Source of the DNA: Bradyrhizobium sp. JYMT SZCCT0428
GTDB taxonomy: Bacteria; Pseudomonadota; Alphaproteobacteria; Rhizobiales; Xanthobacteraceae
Reading direction: 5' to 3'
Length of the DNA: 64,000 nucleotides
Assembly (NCBI RefSeq): GCF_018131075.1
Contig: NZ_JAFCLS010000030.1
Location: 1 to 64,000 of the forward strand
Below the pieces are notes generated by a model. It was not told the DNA's origin, made no database searches, and saw only the letters and a list, made by a program, of their open reading frames with translations. The position numbers were made by a program, and so were the translations under genes. Of this stretch, positions 25,445 through 34,342 are shown piece after piece; the stretch's first letter is position 1, and every line of letters starts with the position of its first letter.

Positions 25445-26109
25445 GGCTGTGACGCTCCGCCCAGGCCGCGCTGGCGCGCGCTCTCCTCGATGTTCTGCGC
25501 ATGCTCGATCGCGCTTCGGCGCGCTTCGTCGTCGACATGCTCGCTCAGCGCCAGTTGCTCCTCGACGACGTCGATTTCGCTGACGTCCTTGAGGCGGCTC
25601 GGCCACACGCCGGTCTTGAGGCAGATGACGCAGCGCGCGATTTCAGCGGACCCTTGCAGCAGCAGCAATATGCCCGCCAGCGGGATCATCGCCTTGAAAT
25701 GATACACCGGCGGTCCGTCCGCGGTCACGTTGGAGTGCTCGTTGATGCGCCACGACAGCGCGGCATAGTCCCAGCCCGCATAGGCCAGCGCCGCGATCCC
25801 GGGCAGGAAAAACACGATGTAAAGCACCAGATCGAGCCCGGCCTGGGTGCGCGGCCGCATCGAGGAGTAGAGAAAGTCGCCGCGGACATGGGCGTTCTGC
25901 GCCAGCGTATAAGCGCCGCCGAGCATGAACGCCGCGCCGTACATCATGTTCGACGCATCGAAGATCCATGCGGTCGGCATGTTCAGGATGTAGCGCTTGA
26001 AAACCTCGGCGCAGACGAGAAACATCAGCGCCATGATCAGCCAGGCGGCTGCCTTGCCGGCAAAGGTGCTGATACCGTCGATGGTATGCAGAAAACGGTC
26101 GCTGTTCAT
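25441..26109 (-). CDS. dctQ: TRAP transporter small permease subunit (DctQ family)
   Basis: About 222 residues from the ATG of MNSDRFLHTIDG. Four hydrophobic segments (WLIMALMFLVCAEVF, MMYGAAFMLGGAYTLA, LYIVFFLPGIAALAYAG, IPLAGILLLLQGSAEI) with the conserved VRGDFLY fit DctQ. The C-terminal 50 residues are charged and cytoplasmic. It overlaps dctM by four bases and is separated from dctP by 210 bases containing a strong hairpin, which may lower permease expression relative to the binding protein. Confidence 0.9.
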   Translation of the reverse strand: MNSDRFLHTIDGISTFAGKAAAWLIMALMFLVCAEVFKRYILNMPTAWIFDASNMMYGAAFMLGGAYTLAQNAHVRGDFLYSSMRPRTQAGLDLVLYIVFFLPGIAALAYAGWDYAALSWRINEHSNVTADGPPVYHFKAMIPLAGILLLLQGSAEIARCVICLKTGVWPSRLKDVSEIDVVEEQLALSEHVDDEARRSAIEHAQNIEESARQRGLGGASQP

Positions 26110-26264
26110 GAAATCTGGACTGCTTGGTACGGGCTGCTTGGTAGATAGCTGCTGGTAAAGGAATGGTCCGGACGAGGTCGGGCGTAATGGCCGATTTAAG
26201 ATCCGGCGCCGCGTCCGGCCGCGTTCACGTCGTGAATGCACAGGCGATGCCAGCCGACGATACA

Positions 26265-26300
26265 AGACCCCGCCCGGGATTGCCATCCCGGACGGGGTCT
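26265..26300 (-). terminator. Hairpin between dctP and dctQ
   Basis: AGACCCCGCCCGGGAT (26265-26280) pairs with ATCCCGGACGGGGTCT (26285-26300) around a TGCC loop, one mismatch inside. It follows dctP on the minus strand. There is no strong T run, so it may stabilise the dctP message or act as a partial terminator. Confidence 0.55.
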
Positions 26301-26319
26301 GTGGGTCGATTCTGTTGCC

Positions 26320-27453
26320 TCAGGTCCGCTTCTTGGCGTTGGGTCCGAAGTAGTGGTTGTACGCCATGCGGCGGCTCACCACCGTGTCCTGCTCCCACTG
26401 CGTCGCGCGCTTGGCGAACGCCAGCTGGGACGCGACGATCTCCTTGAACAGCGGATTCTCCGCCGACTTTTTCTCGACGACCTGATCGTAGATATCGAGC
26501 TGCGCCTGCAGCACCGAGTCGGGGGTCTTGTAGAACTTGACGTTATCCTTGGTCTGCATCTCGGCGTAGTCTTTCGAATACCGGTCGATCGCCTTCCAGG
26601 CCATGTCCTGTCCGGCCGCTTCGGCGGCGTTGTCGAGGATCGCGCGGATCTTCGCCGGCAGCGCGTCGTACTTGTCCTTGTTGAACATGATCTCGAACTG
26701 CTCGGCATTCTGGTGATAGCTCTGCAGCATGCAGATCTTGGAGACGTCGGGGAAGCCGAGGACGCGGTCCGACGTGGCGTTGTTGAATTCGGCGGCATCG
26801 AGCAGGCCGCGGTCGAGTGCGGCGACGATTTCACCGCCTGGCAAGGCGTTGACCGCAGCGCCCATGCCGCTGAACACGTCGATCGAAATGCCGACGGTCC
26901 GGAACTTGATACCCTTCAGGTCGTCGGCCTTGGTGACCGGCTTCTTGAACCAGCCGAGCGGCTGGGTCGGCATCGGCCCATACGGGAACGAGACGACGTT
27001 GGCGCCGATCGAGCTGTACAGCTTGGCCAGAAGCTCCTTGCCGCCGCCGTACTTGTGCCAGGCCAGCAGCATGTTGGCGTCCATCGCATAGCCGGGACCG
27101 GAGCCCCACAGCGCCAGCGCGTTCTGCTTGCCGTAATGATAAGCGAGCACGCCGTGGCCACCGTCGAGCGTCCCCTTCGAGACCGCCTCGAGCAGGCCGA
27201 AGGCGGGCACCACGGCGCCGGCCGGCAGAACCTCGATCTTGAGGTCGCCGCCGGTCATGTCGTTGACCTTCTTGGCGTAGTCGAGCGCATACTCGTGGAA
27301 AATATCCTTGGCCGGCCAGGTGCTCTGGAAGCGCATGCTGGTCGCGCCTTGCGCGCTTACGACGCTGGGCGCCGCGACCGTTGCTGCAGCGCCCGCGGCG
27401 GCCACTTTCAGGAAGCGGCGGCGGCTGGTGGTGTCCTTTTTGGATGTCGTCAT
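26320..27453 (-). CDS. dctP: TRAP transporter substrate-binding protein (DctP family)
   Basis: The protein has 377 residues. A twin-arginine signal (TSRRRFLKVAAAGAAATVAAPS) sends a folded protein to the periplasm. SMRFQSTWPAKDIFHEYA, KIEVLPAGAVVPAFGLLEAV and FRTVGISIDVFSGMGA follow the DctP family pattern; the segment FNNATSDRVLGF resembles that of keto-acid or lactate-binding TRAP proteins. The ligand cannot be read from sequence. It is the first gene of dctPQM on the minus strand. Confidence 0.9.
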   Translation of the reverse strand: MTTSKKDTTSRRRFLKVAAAGAAATVAAPSVVSAQGATSMRFQSTWPAKDIFHEYALDYAKKVNDMTGGDLKIEVLPAGAVVPAFGLLEAVSKGTLDGGHGVLAYHYGKQNALALWGSGPGYAMDANMLLAWHKYGGGKELLAKLYSSIGANVVSFPYGPMPTQPLGWFKKPVTKADDLKGIKFRTVGISIDVFSGMGAAVNALPGGEIVAALDRGLLDAAEFNNATSDRVLGFPDVSKICMLQSYHQNAEQFEIMFNKDKYDALPAKIRAILDNAAEAAGQDMAWKAIDRYSKDYAEMQTKDNVKFYKTPDSVLQAQLDIYDQVVEKKSAENPLFKEIVASQLAFAKRATQWEQDTVVSRRMAYNHYFGPNAKKRT

Positions 27454-27665
27454 GGTTTCTCCCGTTTTGACGGCGATCCAACCAAGGATGCGCCCTTATT
27501 ATTGGAAGGGAGACAAAGGCTTGCGCAGGTGTTTGGCAAGAATGTTCGGGAAGATGCGACGCTTCGACGCGGCAGATGGTGAACAACGTCGATGGCGGCT
27601 TCCGGATTTATTCCGAAGGCGCTGAATAAAATTTCTCAAGCGGCGATGGCGTATGCGACTTTCGT

Positions 27666-28679
27666 TTAAGTCGCCGTGCGCGCGCGCCGTCCCTCGATCG
27701 GATAGGCGGGATCGTTGAACCCCGGTGTCGATGGATGCCCACTCACGACCAGCCGGTCGATCAGCGCCTCGTCCTCCGCCGTGAAACGATAGTCGAGCGC
27801 TTTAAGATAATCGTCCCACTGCTGCTCGGTACGGGGACCGGCGATCACAGCCGAGACGAACGACGAGTTCAGTACCCATGACACCGCGAATTGCCCGGCG
27901 GTGATGCCGCGCCCTTCGGCGTGCTCCTTGATTTGCTGTGCGAGCTGCAAGGATTCCGGCCGCCATTCGGTCTGCATCATGCGCTTGTCGTTGCGGCCGG
28001 CGCGGCTGTCCTTGTCGGGCGCGGCATCAGGCAGGTACTTGCCGGTCAGCACGCCGCGCGCCAAGGGGCTATAGGGCACGATGCCGAGGCCGTAATAGCC
28101 GCAGGCCGGGAAGTGCTCGACCTCCGGCATCCGGTTCATGGCGTTGTAGTAGGGCTGGCTGACGATCGGGCGGTCGATGCCGTTACGGTCGCAGATGTTG
28201 CAGATTTCGGCGACGCGCCAGGCGCGATAGTTCGAAACGCCGAAATAGCGAATCTTGCCCTGCCGCATCAGGTCGCCCATCGCGCGCACGGTCTCTTCGA
28301 GCGGCGTCGAATGGTCCTCCTTATGCAGATAGTAGATGTCGATGTAATCAGTGCCGAGCCGCTTCAAACTCTCTTCCGCCGCCTGCAGCACCCAGCGCCG
28401 CGACAGCCCGCCGCAATTGGGATCGTCGCCGATCTGGTTGGCGAGTTTTGTCGCGAGCACCCAATTGTGCCTGACGTTGGCAATGGCGCGGCCGACCACC
28501 TGTTCGGACTTGCCGCCATTATAGGCGTCCGCGCTGTCGATGAAATTGATCCCGGCCTCGCGTGCCTTCGCCACGATCCGCGACGACGTCGCCTCGTCGG
28601 TCGGCCCGCCGAACATCATGGTGCCGAGGCAGATCGGCGAAATCTTCAGGCCGCTGCGGCCGAGTTGGCGATATTGCAT
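27666..28679 (-). CDS. Aldo/keto reductase
   Basis: The protein has 337 residues and starts MQYRQLGRSGLKISPICLG behind AAGGAG. The catalytic tetrad is visible: Asp and Tyr in FIDSADAYNGG, Lys in VLATKL and His in YYLHKED. NADPH-binding parts SPLARGVLTGKY and VIAGPRTEQQWDD are in place. The enzyme should reduce carbonyl compounds with NADPH; the substrate is unknown. It appears to be a single-gene unit, downstream of a palindromic repeat. Confidence 0.9.
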   Translation of the reverse strand: MQYRQLGRSGLKISPICLGTMMFGGPTDEATSSRIVAKAREAGINFIDSADAYNGGKSEQVVGRAIANVRHNWVLATKLANQIGDDPNCGGLSRRWVLQAAEESLKRLGTDYIDIYYLHKEDHSTPLEETVRAMGDLMRQGKIRYFGVSNYRAWRVAEICNICDRNGIDRPIVSQPYYNAMNRMPEVEHFPACGYYGLGIVPYSPLARGVLTGKYLPDAAPDKDSRAGRNDKRMMQTEWRPESLQLAQQIKEHAEGRGITAGQFAVSWVLNSSFVSAVIAGPRTEQQWDDYLKALDYRFTAEDEALIDRLVVSGHPSTPGFNDPAYPIEGRRARTAT

Positions 28680-28715
28680 CGGGCGGGCTCCTTACATCGA
28701 CGGCTCTAGCGACTC

Positions 28716-28851
28716 CCTCGCCCCGCTCTTCGCGGGGAGAGGGTTGGGGTGAGGGGCCTCTCTCCAAGCAAAGACTGCCGAGAGACCTGTGCCCCCTCAC
28801 CCGGATCACATCTGCGATGTGATCCGACCTCTCTCCGCAAGCGGGGCGAGG
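28716..28851. repeat. Palindromic repeat (CCTCGCCCCGC type)
   Basis: Starts CCTCGCCCCGCTCTTCGCG and ends CGCAAGCGGGGCGAGG; the middle holds GGATCACATCTGCGATGTGATCC, itself a palindrome. Partial relatives with GAGAGGGTG or CTCATCCGGCGCTTCGC occur near 45,750, 52,240 and 53,840. Confidence 0.7.
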
Positions 28852-28869
28852 TTAAGAAAGGACAGAAAG

Positions 28870-29307
28870 CTACGTCTCGTTCTTCAATATCTTAAACACG
28901 CCCGATGCCATCGCGATACAGCGCTTGTCGACGGTGACTTCGGTGGTGATGAAAATCAGGCTGCGGGTGGCGCGCACCACGTGCGGTTTGGAGATCAGCA
29001 CCTCGCCGATCTTGCCGGATTCGACGAAATGCGTGTCGAGCTGCACGGTCGCCAGCGTCGGCTTGCCCGACACGTGTCGTGCGGTGATGCCGCAGGTGCG
29101 GTCGGCGAACGTCATCAGCACGCCGCCCTGCACCAGTCCGCGGCGGTTGTGGTGCTTGTCCTCGGTGATCAGCGCGAACTCAAGCTCGCCGTCGACTATT
29201 CGCTGCCACAGCGGTCCGATCAGATGCAGGAAGCCGGTCGTTTCGACGATTTTCCAGCCATCGGATTTGAGTTTCTCCGTGGCGGCCCTGGTCGTCATCT
29301 GATGCAT
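28870..29307 (-). CDS. PaaI-type hotdog thioesterase
   Basis: The protein has 145 residues with the hotdog pattern: NRRGLVQGGVLMTFADRTCG on the central helix and VQLDTHFVESGKIGEVL in the following strands. These enzymes hydrolyse acyl-CoA thioesters. The usual HGG of the helix start is QGG here. AGGAAACGGA precedes the ATG. It is divergent from the NUDIX gene across about 70 bases. Confidence 0.8.
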   Translation of the reverse strand: MHQMTTRAATEKLKSDGWKIVETTGFLHLIGPLWQRIVDGELEFALITEDKHHNRRGLVQGGVLMTFADRTCGITARHVSGKPTLATVQLDTHFVESGKIGEVLISKPHVVRATRSLIFITTEVTVDKRCIAMASGVFKILKNET

Positions 29308-29377
29308 TCCGTTTCCTGCAGGCGGTCATGTCTCGACAGTCATTTCATCAAACGCGGGAGTATTGTAGTCAAGCGTC

Positions 29378-30007
29378 ATGGCCCGTTCATTTGATGATGC
29401 CACCCGGCGAAATATCGCAGAGCTCGTTGCAGCTTTCTCGCGGGCGACGGCGGATGAGCCGGAGCCTGCGCTGAAGCGGGCCGCCGTCGTCATCGCGCTC
29501 ACAGAAAGCGAGGATGGTGCCGAAACGGCATTTCTCCTGACGCGGCGTGCCGAGGGCCTGCGCTCCCATTCGGCGCAATGGGCGCTGCCGGGCGGACGCT
29601 GCGATCCCGGCGAGACGCAGGTCCAGTCGGCGTTGCGCGAGCTTCATGAAGAGCTCGGCCTGGAGCTCGGCGAGGGCGATGTGCTGGGCCTGCTCGACGA
29701 CTATCCGACGAGGTCCGGCTATCTGATCACGCCGGTCGTGGTGTGGGCGAGCACGAAGGCCGCGCTGGTGCCGAACCCGGCGGAGGTGGCTTCCGTGCAT
29801 CGCATCGCGCTTGATGAGATCGAGCAGCAAGACGCGTTCAGCTTCACCAGAATTCCCGAAAGCACGCGGCGCGTGATCCGCTTTCGCCTCGCCGGCCAAC
29901 ACATCCACGCGCCGACGGCGGCACTGATCTATCAATTCAGCGAAGTGCTGGCGGGTCGCAACACCCGCGTGGCCGAGCTGGAACAGCCGGTGTTCGCCTG
30001 GAAATAG
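29378..30007 (+). CDS. NUDIX hydrolase (CoA pyrophosphatase-like)
   Basis: The protein has 209 residues. A complete Nudix box is present: GGRCDPGETQVQSALRELHEELGL fits Gx5Ex7REUxEExGU. The preceding ALPGG region, with SHSAQWALPGGR, and the size resemble NudL-type enzymes that split CoA or its derivatives, but the substrate remains open. It is cytoplasmic, divergent from the thioesterase, and followed by a short partial repeat. Confidence 0.85.
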   Translation: MARSFDDATRRNIAELVAAFSRATADEPEPALKRAAVVIALTESEDGAETAFLLTRRAEGLRSHSAQWALPGGRCDPGETQVQSALRELHEELGLELGEGDVLGLLDDYPTRSGYLITPVVVWASTKAALVPNPAEVASVHRIALDEIEQQDAFSFTRIPESTRRVIRFRLAGQHIHAPTAALIYQFSEVLAGRNTRVAELEQPVFAWK

Positions 30008-30143
30008 GGCTCATCGAGTCCGTCATTGCGACCCGTTGGCTCGCAATGACGATGGGTAGGATTGTCCGGAACGCGGGTTGCGGATGTCGGCTGTTTCAGC
30101 GACCATGCGGCCAACAAGAACAATGATCCCAAGGGAGCGCTGA

Positions 30144-31115
30144 ATGCGCAGTAACGCTTTAGCTGTCATCATCGCCGTCGGTTTCGCCGCCAGCCTCAAC
30201 AGCGCGCAAGCTCAAAACTATCCAACGCGCGCGATCACACTGGTGATTCCGTTCGCACCTGGTGGCTCGACCTCGATCGTCGGCCGTGGCATCGCTGACA
30301 AGATGAGCGAACTGCTCGGCGAGAAGGTCGTGGTCGACAATCGTCCCGGCGCCGGCGGCACGATCGGCACCAAGGCCGTCGCCAAGAGCGATCCCGATGG
30401 CTACACGCTGGTGCTGGGCTATACCGGCACGCTGGCGATCGGGCCCTCGCTCTACAAGAGCGCCGGCTACGATCCGCGCAAGGATTTCGCGCCGATCGGC
30501 CTGATCGGCAATGCGCCGAATTCGCTGGTGGTGCATCCGTCGTTCCCGGCCAAGACCGTTGCCGAACTGATCGCGCACGCCAAGGCCAACCCCGGCAAGG
30601 TCAATTTCGGCTCGGCCGGCGCCGGCACTGTCAGTCACATCACCGGTGAATATTTCGCCCGCACCGCCGGCATCACGCTGGTGCATATTCCCTACAAGGG
30701 AACCGGTCCGGCGCTGACCGATCTGTTGGGCGGCCATATCCCGATGGCGTTCGCGCCGATCCCGGCCTCGCACCCCAACGTCTCGGCCGGCAAGCTGCGC
30801 GCCCTCGCGGTGACCAGCACGACCCGCTCCAGCCTGTTGCCGGACGTGCCGACGATGGCGGAAGCGGGCCTGGCCGGCTTCGATGCGTCGCTGTATTACG
30901 GCCTCGCGGCGCCTGCCGGCACGCCGCGTCCCATCATCGACAAGCTCAACAAGGTGCTGCGCGACGCGCTTGGCTCCGACGAGGTCAAGAGGCAATTGGC
31001 CAATGACGGCACCGAGATCACGCCGGGCACGCCGGAGGATTACGCCGATTTCATCGACAAGGACGAAAAGAAGTGGTCGCAACTGATCAAGACCAGCGGC
31101 GTCGAGCAGGAGTGA
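30144..31115 (+). CDS. Bug-family (TctC-like) periplasmic solute-binding protein
   Basis: The protein has 323 residues with signal peptide MRSNALAVIIAVGFAASLNSAQA. The pattern YPTRAITLVIPFAPGGSTSIVGR, VVVDNRPGAGGTIGTKAVAKS, VHIPYKGTGPALTDLLGGHI and a C-terminal ITPGTPEDYADFI is that of Bug proteins, which bind organic acids. No TctAB permease is adjacent, a common situation for orphan Bug proteins. AAGGGAGCGCTGA precedes the ATG. A Rhizobiales repeat follows the stop. Confidence 0.9.
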   Translation: MRSNALAVIIAVGFAASLNSAQAQNYPTRAITLVIPFAPGGSTSIVGRGIADKMSELLGEKVVVDNRPGAGGTIGTKAVAKSDPDGYTLVLGYTGTLAIGPSLYKSAGYDPRKDFAPIGLIGNAPNSLVVHPSFPAKTVAELIAHAKANPGKVNFGSAGAGTVSHITGEYFARTAGITLVHIPYKGTGPALTDLLGGHIPMAFAPIPASHPNVSAGKLRALAVTSTTRSSLLPDVPTMAEAGLAGFDASLYYGLAAPAGTPRPIIDKLNKVLRDALGSDEVKRQLANDGTEITPGTPEDYADFIDKDEKKWSQLIKTSGVEQE

Positions 31116-31136
31116 GCGGCACGGCGTCGCGCCGTC

Positions 31137-31231
31137 TCTAGAGCGTTTTCCAGCGAAGTGGATACCGGTTCGCGTCAAGAAAACGCGTCAAATCAAGAAT
31201 CTAGAGCCCCGTTCCGATTCAATCGGAACGG
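31137..31231. repeat. Rhizobial interspersed repeat (AGCGTTTTC-GAAGTGG type), copy 1
   Basis: Contains AGAGCGTTTTCCAGCGAAG, ACCGGTTCGCGTCAAGAAA and CGCGTCAAATCAAGAATC, flanked by TCTAGAGC and CTAGAGC. An adjacent CCGTTCCGATT/AATCGGAACGG inverted repeat follows (31210-31231). The related copy is at 54422-54482. Confidence 0.75.
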
Positions 31232-31289
31232 AAAAGGCTGCAGGCACTTTGTTAACTGACTTGCGCCCGGCAATTGATACAACGGGGCC

Positions 31290-32474
31290 ATGCGCCTGCA
31301 ATTGATTCGCCTTTATTTCTGCCTTGTCGCGCTCGCGCTTCCCGCGGGCGGGCCGCCGGCTTTGGCCATGGACGCGCTGCCGGCCTCAACGGTGGATGCG
31401 ATGGCGCAGGCGGCCTCGCCGCAGGCGATCGCGGAATATCGCCGCAAGCTGAAGGAATATCAGGCCGCGCGCGCCGCGTTCGAGCAGGAAGCCGAACCCT
31501 ACTGGACCGCGATTGCCGAAAAGCGGCGCGGCCGCAACGCCAAGCGGCGCGAGCGCCAGGCCATCACGCTCGATGATTATGTGCTGACGCAACCGCCACT
31601 GTACGACGGGCCGAAGCGGCCGGTGGATCCGGAACCGCAAGACAGGCCCGAGCGCAAGCCGCTTCCGGTGGTCTCCGATTTCCTGCAAGCCGCCGCGTCG
31701 CATTTCCAGTTTACGCCGCAGCGGCCCGCCAGCGAGGTCGAGTTCAAGCGCGCCTATGGCCACGTCGCATTGGCGTCCGGGCTGACGCGCGAGCAGATCG
31801 TGCGCGTCTATTCGTTCGAGACCGGCGGCAACGGCAATCACGACATGCAATCCGGATTGAGCTCCTCGCGCCCGGGCTCGCGCGCGATCTCGACGGCGGT
31901 TGGCTACAACCAGTTGCTCACCACCAACACCGTCTCGCTGCTCGCCGAACAGGGGCATGACATCGTCAAGGCGTTGACGGAGAAGGCCACCGGCCTGTCA
32001 GGACCGGCGCGCAAGGCGATGGACCACAAACTGGCGGTATTGAAGCGGATGGTGGCGTTCACGCGCTCGGTGCCGGTGCAATGGTCGGAGCACGAGAAGC
32101 TCGCCAACACGCCGCAGGGCTGGGGAGTCCACGCCTTGGTACTGGACATCGACGTCGGCCCGCTGCTGCAGACCCACAAGCTGCTGACCTCGGTGCTGTT
32201 CGCGCGCGCCAAGGGCTATACCAGACCGCTCAGCGCCGCCGAACTCGAGATGATGAACCTGACCGGCGACAGCACCGGTCTCGACATGGTGACGATGCCG
32301 CAGGCGATGCGCGAGCAGGTGCCGACCTCGAATTTCTTCCAGCGCGGCGGCTACGAGCGCAACCCGGTCGCGATCCGCCACAACACGGTGGCAAAATTGC
32401 TGGCGATCACCGACGAGCGGATGGACGTTAACAGCAGCAAGCCCGGTGCCAAGGAACTGGCGGCGGCGTTTTAG
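31290..32474 (+). CDS. Secreted protein with possible lysozyme-like fold
   Basis: The protein has 394 residues. A signal peptide (MRLQLIRLYFCLVALALPAGGPPALA) is followed by a charged helical segment, then a domain of about 240 residues. In it ASGLTREQIVRVYSFETGGNG, then AISTAVGYNQLL, recalls the catalytic glutamate helix and downstream G-x-x-Q of lytic transglycosylases. The similarity is by eye and no exact family was recognised. If correct, it would cleave peptidoglycan in the periplasm. It appears monocistronic. Confidence 0.5.
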   Translation: MRLQLIRLYFCLVALALPAGGPPALAMDALPASTVDAMAQAASPQAIAEYRRKLKEYQAARAAFEQEAEPYWTAIAEKRRGRNAKRRERQAITLDDYVLTQPPLYDGPKRPVDPEPQDRPERKPLPVVSDFLQAAASHFQFTPQRPASEVEFKRAYGHVALASGLTREQIVRVYSFETGGNGNHDMQSGLSSSRPGSRAISTAVGYNQLLTTNTVSLLAEQGHDIVKALTEKATGLSGPARKAMDHKLAVLKRMVAFTRSVPVQWSEHEKLANTPQGWGVHALVLDIDVGPLLQTHKLLTSVLFARAKGYTRPLSAAELEMMNLTGDSTGLDMVTMPQAMREQVPTSNFFQRGGYERNPVAIRHNTVAKLLAITDERMDVNSSKPGAKELAAAF

Positions 32475-32493
32475 GCAACCCTGCTGAAGCATC

Positions 32494-32616
32494 GTCGTCC
32501 CGGCCTTGAGCCGGGACCCATTCGCCGCGGCCCATCGGTGTGGGCGCTGGCGTTAGAGACCTTCCGTTACAATGACCGCTGCGGAGTATGGGGGCCCGGC
32601 TCAAGGCCGGGACGAC
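32494..32616. repeat. Palindromic repeat (GTCGTCCCGG type), copy 2
   Basis: Starts GTCGTCCCGGCCTTGAGCC and ends CTCAAGGCCGGGACGAC; middle GCGTTAGAGACCTTCCG matches the copy at 22564-22685. It sits between two convergent genes. Confidence 0.8.
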
Positions 32617-32637
32617 AGCGGTGGTTAAGCGCGCTCC

Positions 32638-32943
32638 TCAATTCGCGCCGAACTTGAACTTGCCGTCGTCTTCGAGATAGGGGCCGGTGCGCATGTAAAG
32701 CTGGCCGTTCTCGCCGACGAAGAACAGCGTGCCCTTCGGCACCTTCTTGGCGCCCTTCAGCAGCGTGCCGGCATTGCTGGTGCCCAACTTGTACGCAAGC
32801 GTTTTGCCGTCCTTGCCGTAGGCATAGCCCGTGCCGGAGTTCAGCTCCCAGGGCGTCGGTGCGGCGGCCTGTGCGAATGCGGATGACGTCAGCACGCCGA
32901 GCGCGGCCACGATCAAAAAGGTCTTGGCTGAAATTCCCGTCAT
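32638..32943 (-). CDS. Small exported hypothetical protein
   Basis: A 101-residue protein with signal peptide MTGISAKTFLIVAALGVLTSSAFAQ. The mature part (WELNSGTGYAYGKDGKTLAY, GTLFFVGENGQLYM) is beta-rich and ends KFKFGAN. No named family was recognised. The ATG chosen has GGGAGGGA upstream; the frame extends 22 codons further without a signal sequence. It is divergent from the next plus-strand exported protein. Confidence 0.65.
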   Translation of the reverse strand: MTGISAKTFLIVAALGVLTSSAFAQAAAPTPWELNSGTGYAYGKDGKTLAYKLGTSNAGTLLKGAKKVPKGTLFFVGENGQLYMRTGPYLEDDGKFKFGAN

Positions 32944-33144
32944 CGTTGTCCCTCCCGGCGGCCAAAATTGGCTTCTGCCCCATTCGTTTGAACAAATCAC
33001 GAACGTCATTATTCCGTCAATGGTACCTTTGCCGCATCACGCCTTCTCTGCGACTTTGTGATTTCCCGCCTTCGACTTCGCGACTATGTTCCGGTTTCCG
33101 GTTACAACCGCGCTATTGCCAGAAACGTTATAGGGATGATTCGG

Positions 33145-33624
33145 ATGAACCTCGTCATGAAGATTGGTTTCGGTGTTGCGCTGTCTTTCATGACGCTGGC
33201 TTCCGCTGTCCAGGCCGACGAATTCAAGCTCAGCAACAACCAGCGGATTGCCTGCAGCCGCGGCCTGAGCCCCGGCAAGCTCAACACCGCGACCTGCAGA
33301 TCGTACGCGTATGTCTTCAATATCAAGACCTCGGAATATTATCGATGCCAGGTCACGCTGGCGCTGACGCGTGACAACAAGGAAGTCATCAACGTGCAGG
33401 CCGACGGCAACTGCGCCAAGAAGCCCCGCATCTTCGAGACCGATTCGAACTATTCGTTCGACGCTACCGAGACCGAACCGCCGAACACCAACTCGTTCTT
33501 CGGACCCGGCGGCTATGCGGTGTGGGCCAGCGACAACAATGCACGCAAGGTGCGCGGCTGCATCATCATCTCGTCCGGCCTCGGCTCCGACATCTCGAAA
33601 TGTCTCGACATGAAGTTCGATTGA
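33145..33624 (+). CDS. Exported hypothetical protein
   Basis: About 159 residues with signal peptide MNLVMKIGFGVALSFMTLASAVQA. The mature part contains five or six cysteines (IACSRG, TATCRSY, YYRCQV, GNCAKK, RGCIII, SKCLDM), compatible with disulphides in the periplasm. No family was recognised. AGGGATGATTCGG precedes the chosen ATG; another in-frame ATG lies three codons upstream. It ends 12 bases before the acetyltransferase gene, so the two could be co-transcribed. Confidence 0.65.
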   Translation: MNLVMKIGFGVALSFMTLASAVQADEFKLSNNQRIACSRGLSPGKLNTATCRSYAYVFNIKTSEYYRCQVTLALTRDNKEVINVQADGNCAKKPRIFETDSNYSFDATETEPPNTNSFFGPGGYAVWASDNNARKVRGCIIISSGLGSDISKCLDMKFD

Positions 33625-33636
33625 TGGGCGGCGGGC

Positions 33637-34299
33637 GTGACAGCCGCCCCCTCCGCGCCGCCGCCGCCCTGGCCGTTTCCTGAACGAATCCGGTTTGAGG
33701 GACGCTCGGTGTCGCTCGAACCGCTTGCCGCCCGACACGCGGACGAGCTTTGGCGCGCCGCGCAGGGCGCCGACGCGTCATTTGCCTATTTGCGTTACGG
33801 GCCGTTCGCGCAGCAGTGCGACTTGCTGGCGCTGGTCACCGAATTCGCCGGGCGGGCGGATCAGCCGTTCTGGGTGGTTCGGCCGAACAGCAGCGGCGTG
33901 GCTGAAGGCTGGCTATCGCTGTGCGATATCTATCCGGCCGAGGGGGCGATCGAAATCGGGGCGATCTGGTTTTCGCCGCGGCTGCAGCGAACCCGGGCCG
34001 CGACCGAAGCGATCTTTCTCCTGATGCAATATGCGATGGAGGAATTGCAGTACCAGCGGCTGGTCTGGCGCTGCAACGCGGCAAACCAGGCATCGCTGAA
34101 CGCGGCCGCGCGCTACGGTTTTACGCCGGAGGGGACATGGCGTGGCTCGGCCCTCAGCAAAGGGCGTCGCTGCGACGTGGCGTGGCACTCGATCATCGCC
34201 GCTGAGTGGCCGTCGCGCCGCGCCGCCATTGCCGCGTGGCTCGCGGACGAGAATTTCGATGAACATGGCCGCGCGCGCACGCGGCTGGTTCATCCGTGA
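33637..34299 (+). CDS. GNAT acetyltransferase (RimJ/RimL type)
   Basis: The protein has 220 residues. After FEGRSVSLEPLAARHADELW come IGAIWFSPRLQRTRAATEA (acetyl-CoA binding loop, altered from the usual RxxGxG/A) and YQRLVWRCNAANQASLNAAARYGF, which is diagnostic of RimJ/RimL proteins. It probably acetylates an amine on a protein or small molecule; the substrate is unknown. It starts with GTG 12 bases after the upstream stop. Confidence 0.8.
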   Translation: MTAAPSAPPPPWPFPERIRFEGRSVSLEPLAARHADELWRAAQGADASFAYLRYGPFAQQCDLLALVTEFAGRADQPFWVVRPNSSGVAEGWLSLCDIYPAEGAIEIGAIWFSPRLQRTRAATEAIFLLMQYAMEELQYQRLVWRCNAANQASLNAAARYGFTPEGTWRGSALSKGRRCDVAWHSIIAAEWPSRRAAIAAWLADENFDEHGRARTRLVHP

Positions 34300-34342
34300 G
34301 CCAGTTTTGATGAAGTTCGGGTGAGTCGGACCGAACGATCCC

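Noticed and set aside
23354..25702. 782-residue plus-strand frame rich in His, Gln and Arg
   Set aside because: It is the reverse of the TRAP permease genes and has the His/Asp/Arg-rich look of an antisense frame.
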